A stretch of 64,000 bases of DNA from Capnocytophaga cynodegmi DSM 19736. Lineage in GTDB: Bacteria; Bacteroidota; Bacteroidia; Flavobacteriales; Flavobacteriaceae. Every line of letters starts with the position of its first letter. Within the stretch, counting starts at the first letter, position 1. The notes beneath the pieces are model-generated. The model was not told the origin of the DNA, searched no databases, and saw only the letters and a list, made by a program, of their open reading frames with translations. The stretch covers positions 211 to 64,210 of the forward strand of contig NZ_KB900735.1 of assembly GCF_000379185.1 (NCBI RefSeq). Direction: 5' to 3'. Below, in pieces: positions 35,936 through 46,500 of this stretch. Position numbers and translations under genes: made by a program.

Positions 35936-37123
35936 TTAGTTTTTAATTCTCAGAATTTCTTTCGCAAGTTCAATCATTCGTGGTTCGCCAGTGTGTTTAT
36001 TAGGTTCGTCAGATAGTTTTACAGTTGGAACCCATTCATTATCACTGGTTAGTACTTCCGTAAGCTTCATAACAATATTCATAGGGCGTAATCCTACATC
36101 GTTGGTTAAATTAGTTCCGATACCAAATGAAATACCGATTTTACCTTTACAAGCCTCTGTAATTAGTTTGACTTTTTCGGTATTTAGCCCATCAGAGAAG
36201 ATAATATATTTTGATAGCGGATTGATTCCTAATTTTTTATAATGATTTATGGTTTTTTCTGCAAAAACAATAGGGTCACCACTATCGTGACGAACGCCAT
36301 CGAATAATTTGCTGAACTTTTTATCAAATTGTTTGAAAAAAACATCTGTGGTGTAAGTGTCTGAAAGAGCGACTCCTAAATCTCCTCTGTACACATCAAC
36401 CCAGTGTTCGAGAGACATCGCGTTTGACATTTTGTATCCATACTCGGCAGCGTGGAACATAAACCACTCGTGAGCGTGTGTTCCAATAGGTTTTACCTGA
36501 TATTTCATTGCCATATGTACGTTGCTCGAACCTGAAAAATTATATTTCTTTGATTTTGTGAGTGTTCGCATTACAATGTCGTGTACGTGGTAAGAATGCC
36601 TACGGCGAGTACCAAATTCGGCAAAAACTACACCAAATTCCTCATAGAGTCTCACTTTTTCGATAGTATTTTCCATAATTTGTTCATCTGTCCACTGTTT
36701 AGCTTTGGTTAGCTTGTAAAAAAGTTCGCTAATCATTGCAAGTAGAGGTACTTCCCACAGAATGGTACGATACCAAAATCCTTCAACTTCAACTTCAATA
36801 TTCGTTCCATCTTGCTTGATTTTTACTTCGGTTGGGTCATAACGATATCCTTCCAGAAAATCAATGTAAGCGGGATTTAAATATGGACAATTAACTTTTA
36901 GAAATTCTTTCTCATCTTTAGTTAATTTCAAGTGAGCCATATCATTTACAGCCTGTTGCATCACCTGAGCAAATCCTTCAGGAAATTCGTGTTTTCCTCG
37001 ATTGATAAACTTATAACGCCCCTTCGTATTAGGAAATAACTTCAGAACAGCACATTGCATTGTAAATTTATAAAAGTCATTATCTAAAATTGAGTTAAAA
37101 ACTCGATGATTTTCTTGTGACAT
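35936..37123 (-). CDS. pncB: Nicotinate phosphoribosyltransferase
   Basis: 395 residues. Converts nicotinate plus PRPP and ATP to nicotinate mononucleotide in NAD salvage. Visible family blocks: N-D-F-Y-K-F-T-M-Q near 15-23, FGTRRRHSYHVHD near 171-183, G-S-S-N-V-H-M-A near 200-207, GVRHDSGDP near 275-283 (phospho-His region), and S-F-G-I-G-T-N-L near 330-337. First gene of a minus-strand group with two small genes behind it. It has a full promoter on the minus strand. Confidence 0.95.
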   Translation of the reverse strand: MSQENHRVFNSILDNDFYKFTMQCAVLKLFPNTKGRYKFINRGKHEFPEGFAQVMQQAVNDMAHLKLTKDEKEFLKVNCPYLNPAYIDFLEGYRYDPTEVKIKQDGTNIEVEVEGFWYRTILWEVPLLAMISELFYKLTKAKQWTDEQIMENTIEKVRLYEEFGVVFAEFGTRRRHSYHVHDIVMRTLTKSKKYNFSGSSNVHMAMKYQVKPIGTHAHEWFMFHAAEYGYKMSNAMSLEHWVDVYRGDLGVALSDTYTTDVFFKQFDKKFSKLFDGVRHDSGDPIVFAEKTINHYKKLGINPLSKYIIFSDGLNTEKVKLITEACKGKIGISFGIGTNLTNDVGLRPMNIVMKLTEVLTSDNEWVPTVKLSDEPNKHTGEPRMIELAKEILRIKN

Positions 37124-37154
37124 TGTGTTTTAAATAAAAATGTTAAACATAGAG

Positions 37155-37185
37155 CAAAGGTATGAAAAGAATTTATAAAAGCAAA
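37155..37185 (-). promoter_or_regulatory. pncB promoter
   Basis: Read on the minus strand: TTTG (37185-37182), 19-base spacer, TACCTTTG (37162-37155). Both elements match, 32 bases upstream of the pncB ATG. Confidence 0.75.
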
Positions 37186-37425
37186 AAGATTGTAAGTGCT
37201 TCATTATCTGATGATGTTAAAAATAAGAAGTGATTTGTTAAATAAAATAGATATTTTAGTTAAAACATTTTATGAATAAAATAATAAAAAACCTTTAAAA
37301 ATATATTGATTTGGAAAAGATATTTTTAGTTAAAGTTTTGATTTTTAGTAGTTTTATTTTTTGTTTTAGAGGTAGCTTTAATATTATGTTTTTATAATTT
37401 CTTTCTTAAGATAAAAATGTTATAT
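37186..37425. other. Spacer between pncB and the adhesin promoter
   Basis: About 240 bases, very AT-rich, no gene or repeat that I can support. It lies between two divergent full promoters (pncB and the giant adhesin). Confidence 0.5.
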
Positions 37426-37456
37426 TTTGTGAATAACAAATAATTAAATACTTTTG
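37426..37456 (+). promoter_or_regulatory. Promoter of the giant adhesin gene
   Basis: TTTG at 37426-37429, 19-base spacer, TACTTTTG at 37449-37456. Transcript start about 37463, leader about 38 bases. Confidence 0.75.
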
Positions 37457-37500
37457 TGGATTAAAGATTACTATACTAATTCTATTAAAAGAATCAAAGG

Positions 37501-40500
37501 ATGAAAAAGGTTTTATTTGTTTTCACATTTTTGATTACCACATTGGTAGTTAAAGGACAACAATGTTTTGAGAATTTTACTACAACAACAAAGTCTGGGT
37601 TGTGTCTTTCAGATGCAGCATTGACTGTTAAGCTTCCTGATGGTTGTAAGGGTACGTATGCAGTGGAGTTGATAGAGCCTAACCAAATTGGACTACCAAG
37701 CGTTCCCCTTTTAGATGCTGACGGAAGCTATACATTCACAAATTTAAAGGCAGGAACCTATACAGTTACCTTAATAAATCAAGGTAATTCTGCTCGTTCA
37801 ACTTCCAAGGTGGTTCAGGTTACTTCAACGTACCGTAATATCGATATTACTCCCCCACAAATTACAGCACCAAGTTCAGCTGGGAATGATGCTCGTGTTC
37901 GATTTAACATACGTCCGACAGGAGGAATAGGTCCTTTTAAGGTTAGTATCGTAAAACCCGATGGGTCACCTTTGAATCCACCAGTACCTTCACAACAAAT
38001 AGCGAAATCTACATCAAATGTATCTGTTGTTTTTCAAGGGAATGAAACAGCTCCAATAATAACGGGAAATGTAGTGATAGTTGTTGAGGATTTGGCAAAT
38101 AATATGCCTGATTGTGGAGAAGTACGTAAGGAACCAATCAGAATTCCCTCGCCAATCGATACAGAATCAAGATTTGAGATATATAAAGAGGGAGCAAGTT
38201 CCCGTATCCGTATAAATGATCAGTGTAAGTATCAATTCTGGATACAAGTACGAAGAAAAGATGGAAAGACATATAATAGTCAGGATATTAGTTTTTTAAG
38301 ACAGGCGGGTAGGGCTGTCATCCGAAATTTGACTACCGGCTATGAAGAGGACATATCTCATACTTTTGCTGATGGGAAAATCAGTGAAGGGGCGTCTTTT
38401 TATAGTGGTTGGAATTTTAGTATTGGAGATAAGGTAGAACTAATTATACAGGGGGCATTAAACACGATCAGAGAAAAATTTGTATTGGATGCTCAGAGTA
38501 TGAATCCCTATTTTCAGCACCCTAAAAGTCCGCCAGTTGTTCGTAATCAAGTACCTGTGTGGTTGAATAACCAATCACAGGTTGCTTGTGGTAATCAATT
38601 GAAAGTCAACGCAGGTGTTAACTGGATGTGGCGTCAGTTTGAAAACGAGGCAGATTCTGATACTCCGGCTGTTTATGCCAAATATGAATGGTACCAAAAT
38701 CTGGGAGAATGGCTAACAGAAGAACAAGTAAATGCTGGCAAGGTAGGATATTATTACGAGGTTTATAAAGCAACAGTCCCAGGAACTCCTAACATTGATG
38801 ATCCAACTCACTGGACAAGAATTACAGAAGCTTCTGGAAATATTAAAATAAAAGACAGAACTAATATAGAAATAAATTCTGGAAATGGTTTTTATAAAGT
38901 AACGTATAAAAATAATTCTTCTATTGGGACTCCACCAAATTCTTGTCACGAAATTTCGAGAATGAGTTATGTAGGAAAGGATCCAAACAAACACTATCTG
39001 GATTATATTTTTGATGGATTTGAAATGAATAGGGGGGTATATGAGAATACAGTTTCACTTCGCATTTATCTTTCAAGTAATAAGTTTGTATATCCTGCCA
39101 AAATGACAATTATGCCAGTTGATGGTAGTAATTCAAAAACATTCGCTACTTCTTTACCTTTGGATGGAGAGGGAACGTATACACGAACTATAAATTTTCC
39201 GATAGAAGAGGTAATTAGCGATCCTACAAATCCTGCTATAAATCCTAAGAATTATGTTATTATAGGAGATTTTCCCGCTGGTGAGTACAACGTTACATTT
39301 AGTGATGCTTGTGGTGATAGTAGGACAAGACGTATAAACTTCAGATATCCTGTAAAGTATGATGGAGACTTTATCGAAGTAGATCAAGAATGTAGATTCG
39401 GTAATGTTTCTTTTGATTTGGCAATGATTCATAAAGGAGCAATGCCTTATTTGTCAGTTGGAATACAGAGAAAAAATCCTAATGGGACTTGGAGTTCAGT
39501 AGGGGGACAACCAGGTTTTAAAACAAAAACAGGAACGTTTAATAATTTGCCTTCAGGGGAATATCGATTATTCGTGACAAATATGATTTACGCAAAAGCA
39601 GAGGTATTAAGGTGGAACAATGCTGGTGACTATGATGTAAGAGACAAGGATAATGCAGGGGTGCCTCTTGATCAACACGGAGTAGATGGCTTTACTAAAA
39701 TGCCAGATTTTATAGATGCTATCAGAGGTAATGCTCAACCTTGGCAACGAGGTATGGTTCGATTTATTACAAATTATCACGAATTTACTATAAATGAAAC
39801 GAAGCCATTACAAACTGATGTTTCGTCAACATATTGTGATAGAACTAATGGTAATGGACTAGTAGCAATAACTGTAAAAAATCCAGAAGATATTCGATAT
39901 CCACTTACGTTTAGATTGAAAGATGCAACTGGAAAAATTATTTCAAAAACTTACGAAAAAGGCTCAGGAGCTACATCGCACGTTTTTTCTAATGTTTCAG
40001 ATGGAGATTATGTAGTTGAAACAGAGCATACTTGTGGAAAATGGTACAATAACGTAACCGTAAAAGCAAGTAATTATGCAAATCCAAGAATGCGATATAC
40101 TTTGGATAACCTTGACCCGTGCTTGGGAGGAGAAGTGACGCTTATTTTCGGAGGCTCCGAGCAGTTATTTGATATTGAATGGTTTAGATTAGATGATGAT
40201 GGTAATGAAATTCTTCCAAGTATTGGTACAGGAAAACAAATCAAACAGTTTGTTTCATCAACAACCACATTCAGAGCTAAATACAAAATAAAATCACTGG
40301 AAGGCATATGTCCTGGAACAAAATTGGAAGGTGTTTTAGAAAATACCATTACTATAGAACCAGATAAGACAGCACCAGTAATTACGGGTTGTCCTGTAAC
40401 TCCAATTGAAGTAAATGCCGCTGTTGGAACTTGTTCCGCTATTGTTAATTGGGAAACTATCACAGCAACAGATAATTGTACATGGACACATACACAAACT

Positions 40501-43500
40501 CACCAAAGTGGTGATCGTTTTGATATTGGAACACATACAGTAACTTATGTATTTACAGATGCTTCTGGAAATACAAGTACTTGTACATTTAATGTAGTTG
40601 TGAAGTCAAATGCATTGAACCTGAATGTAAACGCTTCATATATTGATGGAGCAGGGAATGTTCTGACTCAAGATTTAGCTCTTAATCAGCAATTTCAATA
40701 TAGAATAGAATACAAAAACATTGGTCAAGAGAATATTACAACATCTACACTGACGATTAAATTTTCAGATAATCCTTATATTACGATAGGAGAACCTGTT
40801 GTGACAGACGCTTCGGTGGGTAGTTATGTGCCTACATATACTAAGAGTGATAGAACATTTACTTTTGTTCTACCTAAAGAAACACTAAGAGGTAATAGTG
40901 AGGAGCGTAAAATTTACATTCCGTTAGCTGTTAATGGTGATTATTCGGAAATAGGAAAAGCCTGTATGAATTTCTTATCTACGAATTATGTGTTTGAATA
41001 TGAAGGGGGTAGTCAAGATTGCTTGATTCCTAAACAAATCAAAACAGCTACAAATACAATTGCCATTTCTACAGAAAATAACGAGCGTTCTGAACTTTTC
41101 TGTGCAGGTTCTTCATTGGAATTAACTGCTACAGAAGGCTTTGATTCATATAAATGGTATCTTGATGGAGTGTTAATACCAACATCAACCACACACACAC
41201 ATTTGGCAACAAGTCCAGGGGTTTATACCGTTGAGAAAATTAAAAATTGTGATGGTACTACGTTGGTTAGCAAAGAAATTATCAAATTTAAAGAACACGA
41301 TGCTTCGGATATAGATTTGATTAAAGCCCAAGCTAACGGAGGAGCAATTTGTGGAGCTGATGGAAGATGGACAAGCCACTTTATATTGTGTAATGAGCCA
41401 TCAAGAATCATCAAAGTAAATTTCGTTAATACAAAATTGGAATGGCAACGTTACAACGGAACCAGTACCAATAGTAAATGTCCTGATTATGGAGGAGATT
41501 GGCGTATTGATGCAAATGGCGTAGGAAATACGTTTACAGCTAACACGCAAGGAAAGTATCGTTTGAAAGTTACTTCAAATAATGGTTGTGAAGCTTATTA
41601 CTATTTTGATGTGTTTGTGAATACTTTGGCAGGAGAAATTGTTCAGCCAGTAGGGCACATAACTAATTATCAGCCAGGTAATTTCACTATCAGAATGATG
41701 ACTGAAGGAATAACGTACCAGTATACGCTGAAAAATGCTACAGGACAGATAATCAACGGAATTAACAAAGCCACAGGTTCTCACGATTACAGAATTACAG
41801 GGATTTCAGAACCAGGTACTTACACGGTTGAAGTTACTTCTCCAAATTTGGCAAACTGTTCAACAATTCTGACAGCAAAAATAGAAAAGCAAACTGAGTT
41901 GACCGCAACAGCAACCCCGAAAGCTTGGACAGATTGTAATAAACTAAATGTTTTGTTTGAAGTTCAGGGAGGAAAATCTCCGTACGAATTTGCAATATGG
42001 AAAATCAATGGAGTTCAAAAATACCCAGATTATGCTTCTATTCCTGCATCTGAGTTCAACATAGCTACTATCCCAGATGGTCAAAGCTTTATTGAAAAAG
42101 AGATAACCATCACACAACCAGGTGAATATATTTTTGTTACGAAAGATGCTAATGGAGCGTATGCTGAAACTCCAAAAGTAGATATTTATCCAGAAGGAAT
42201 TGATGGTTATACAATTGATACTAAAGATATTATTTGTGGATTTGCTGCCAATTCTGGACAGATTTCAGTTAACTTTAATTCAAGGTTGCAAAACATCATT
42301 ACTGAACTTTATAAGTTAGATGCAGCAGGAAATAGAGCAGAAACATATACGCCAAATGCAACAGGTTTCTATGATGGATTAACGGCAGGAAAATATGAAT
42401 TGGAGATAAGTATCAAAAAGAGTGGAATAAAGATATGTAAGTACATTAATCCAATTGAAATACGTGAAAATGAGAATACTCTGAAAGCCTTTGCAGGAGT
42501 AGTTGAGGATGAATCTTGTGACAATGTAAATACTCCAAGAAAATACAAAGTACACGTTAATAACGTAACTGGAGGTTCAGGAACGGGATATGTATATAGT
42601 TCTAATGGAGTTGATTACGGAACATCAAACGTGTTGTATTTGAGTGCTTCTGGTAAGGTTTATGTAAAAGATAGTAATGGTTGTCCGCTTGAAATCGACG
42701 TAAATATTACTCCTTTGATGCCACCAACAATTTCAGTAAGCAATGTAGAATACACTTGTAGCGGACAAGGAACGTTTACTATAACGGCTACACCTGCAGG
42801 TGATTATGAATATGAAGTGGTAGGGAATGGTGTTAATGAGAGAAAGAAAACAAATGTTTTCACACTTCCTGTTGGAAATTATTCAGTTTTTGTTCATTAC
42901 AGACCAGGAAGCTCATTAGCTACTACACCTAACTATCTATTTAAAGAAGATTTTGGAGTGGGAGAAGATACGTGCGATAATTCAGTAACTTATATGACTT
43001 GTAAACCTAATGAGGCTCTTGAGAGTAATCAGTATGTAATCACAAGTCGTGTACAAGGAAAAACTGAATGGGTAAGCCCCACACCAACAGATGCTTCTGC
43101 AGTGGCAAATGGTCGTTATTTGGCTGTAAATGCAAACTCTAATCAAGGTAATTTAGGAATTATCTATAGAAAAGAAATCAAAGACGTAATTCAGGGTACT
43201 GACCTTAAAGTAAGTTTGAAATTACATAATTTGTTGTCTCCTACTTATTCAGGAGGTAAAAATCCAAATATTGATTTAGTAATCTTAAATGCCATAGGAG
43301 GAGCTGAAATTCAGAGAATTGGCTTAGGACAAATTTTAGCAACAGGAAATTGGGAGTCAAAATCAGTGATTTTCAATGCGGCTCTTATCACAACAAGTGA
43401 ATTGGTTTTCGAAATTCGTAACAAAGAAGCAGCCTCAGCTCAAGTAGGTAGTGATTTGGCAGTTGATGATATTGTAATCTGGCAAGATACTAAACTTTGT

Positions 43501-46500
43501 AATGTCCGACTTGAAAGTCAATCAGTTTCAGTTGAAGAAAATAAAGCTTTCAAAGTTACGGGAACTGCTGAAGATGCAAAATGTGGTAACTTAGGAAAAG
43601 TCAATCTGAAGATAGAAAACTTAAATGGAGCGAATATCTCATATTCAACAGATAACGTGAATTGGACGGCTTTAATCGTTACACCAATTTCTACATCGGA
43701 AGGTTCTGCTGTTATTGATAATTTACCAGCAACAACGAATGGTATTGTTTATATAAGAAAGGATAATGACCATAGTTGTGTTGCAGAGGTTAATTATGTA
43801 ATCAATGCTCCTGAAACGATTTCAGTTGCAACAACGTTACTCAGAGGAGTTAGTTGTGATAATGCTAATGCTGAAGTAAGGGTGACAGCAACTGGAGGTA
43901 CAAAACCTTATCAAACTTTCAAAATAGGGACAACTACTCAACCAGCGATAAATAATGAGGCAACATTTAATACATTACCAGCAGGAACGTATGAAGTGGA
44001 AGTAACCGACGCAAATGGCTGTATTGCAACTTCAACATTGGAAATAGCTGATAAATTGCCTTTAACATTGGAGGTTGAAAATCTCGAACCTTGTTCCGCT
44101 GGAGGAGACACAGGAAGAATTCAGATAAGTGTAACAAATGGTAATGGAAATTACAGATTTAGCCAAAATGGTGTAGATTTCTATGCGAGTCCTTTTGCGA
44201 ACGGAGCTTACTATGTGTTTGAAAATCTATCCGTAGGAACTCACATATTTACAGTGATAGATGGATTGAATTGTAAACAACAAATTTCAGCCGTAATTTA
44301 TGAACCATTACGATTGAATGTGGAAGGACCAACAGAGCATTTAACTTGTCATCAAACAAGTAAAGCTGTTTATAGCTTGAAAGCTACTGGTGGCGATCCA
44401 ACTAAGGTAAAAGAATTCTTATGGAGTAACGACGGAACCACTTTCAATAGTGGAAATACTACAGGGGTTAACATTGTTACAACGGGCGATTCTGCTGTTT
44501 TTTCAACTACTGAGGAAGGAACTTATTATTTCAGAGTGAGATATGAGTATGAGGCAGGTAACTATTGTATGGCAACCAGTTTGAAACGAGAAGTTAAGAT
44601 AGTTAAGCCAAAATTCAAAGGAACAATTCCTTCTACAAATATAACTTGTGGAGGAGTTGCTTCAGGAAGAATAGACGTGTCAGCAAGTAATATTGAAGGA
44701 GGACAAAGTCCTTACGAATTGTTATTGTTTGATGGAACTACCACAACGACCCATTCAGTTGGAAGTATAACAGGGTTGAAAGCAGGAAATTATACCCTTA
44801 CTATTAAAGATGCAGGAGGATGTTTCTCTGAACCAGCTTCTGTAACTATTACTGAAAATCCAGCATTAAAAGTTTCTTATAAAACAAAAGAAGTTCATTG
44901 TAACGCAGGACAAGGAATGGATTTAGGGTCTGTTGAAATAGAGCTTGTCAGCGGAGGAACAGCACCATTCAGTATTGAAATGAGATATAAAGATGTAGTT
45001 CACGCAGCTCCAGTTCATACAGAAACTAATTTGACAATAGGGTCAGTCGTTAGAAAAGCGGGATTAATTCCACACGATTATACATACGTAATTACAGATG
45101 CTAACGGATGTAAAACAGAAGGAACATTTAGTGTTGCAGCAACATCTGACAGGATTATAGCTTCTGTAACAGGAATTGTGGCAGGTTGTGCCACAGGGTC
45201 AATTACAGTATCTGCATACAATGCGGGAGGACAATCTATTGCAGATGGTTCTCACTGGTTTGCTGTGTACACACTTGGATTGACACCTCCTACAGGAACG
45301 CCTCCTGCTACTGGAGATACTTGGGTTGTAGGTGGAACAACTTGGTATAGAGGATCCAAAGTGAAAGTAACCGATCACTCAGGAAATCTTGTAGATGGAG
45401 CAACTGCTACATTACGTGATTTGATACCAGGGGCAAAATACAGATTTATAGTGTATGACAATACAACAAAATGTTATATTATAGAAGAGGCTGGTGAAGT
45501 TCCTCCAGCTCAATCAAATCTGAAGATTTCTGCTCTTACAACTACATCAACTACTTGTAATAGTGCTAATGACGGGAAAGTACGCTTTACATTGTCAGAT
45601 TGGGATGCCTCAACTACAAGTATTGAATATGAAGTTTATACATATTCAGATAACAGACCAACAACTTTCAGAGGTTCTGTACCAGTGGCAACGCCTATGA
45701 ATATAGAAATTGAGGACTTACCAGCCAATAAATACTATGTAGTATTTACTGAGAATGGAACGGGTTGTAAAAAGGCATCAGAGCCGTTTGTTATCGAGAA
45801 ATCATTAACAGAATTAGTTGTTGAAAATCCAACAACGAGCAATGATAATTGTAAAGGAGGCAATGGGCAAATTTCAGTAGAGGTACGTGATGGTCAAGCT
45901 CCATACAAATACTATTATCATAATCTGGCAACTCCAGCTCCGATAATTGGTTCTACAGCTTTAACAACTCAATTAGATGCATCAACCGATACTTCATCTA
46001 AAAAAGTTGATGCAGGACAATGGATTGTATTCGTAAGAGATGCTTCAGGATGTATTAAAGCTACGCCTCCAATCACAGTTGGAAAGGACGCGGAACCTGC
46101 TATAAATTCAATCGAAGTTGAAGACCCTTGTGCGAACACCACAACTTTTGCAGTACGATTGAATCTTTCACAAGTAGGAGTAGGGCAACATAGTTATCGA
46201 GTACTTATGGGAACATCAGTAATATCAACTTGGACAGATATTTCCATAGCTTCAGGAATTACCTCATTCTCTTTACCAATTCGTTTGGCTGCAGGAAATA
46301 CTTATACCATTGAATTGAAAGATGGAAATGGTTGTGAAGTTACGGGTACGATAAATATACCTTTGCCAATGGAATATAAGTTAAGTTCGTCACCAATGGC
46401 TTGTGGTACAGATGAAGTTAAAATAATTCTTTCTGACATAAAAGGAGGTTCTGGTAACTACGAATACAAATTAGATAAAGTATATGATATAGATGACCAA

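Noticed and set aside
41190-41201. (CA)6 dinucleotide run in the adhesin gene as a phase-variation switch
   Set aside because: Only six repeats, in frame, encoding a Thr/His stretch; too short to argue for slippage-based switching without strain data.
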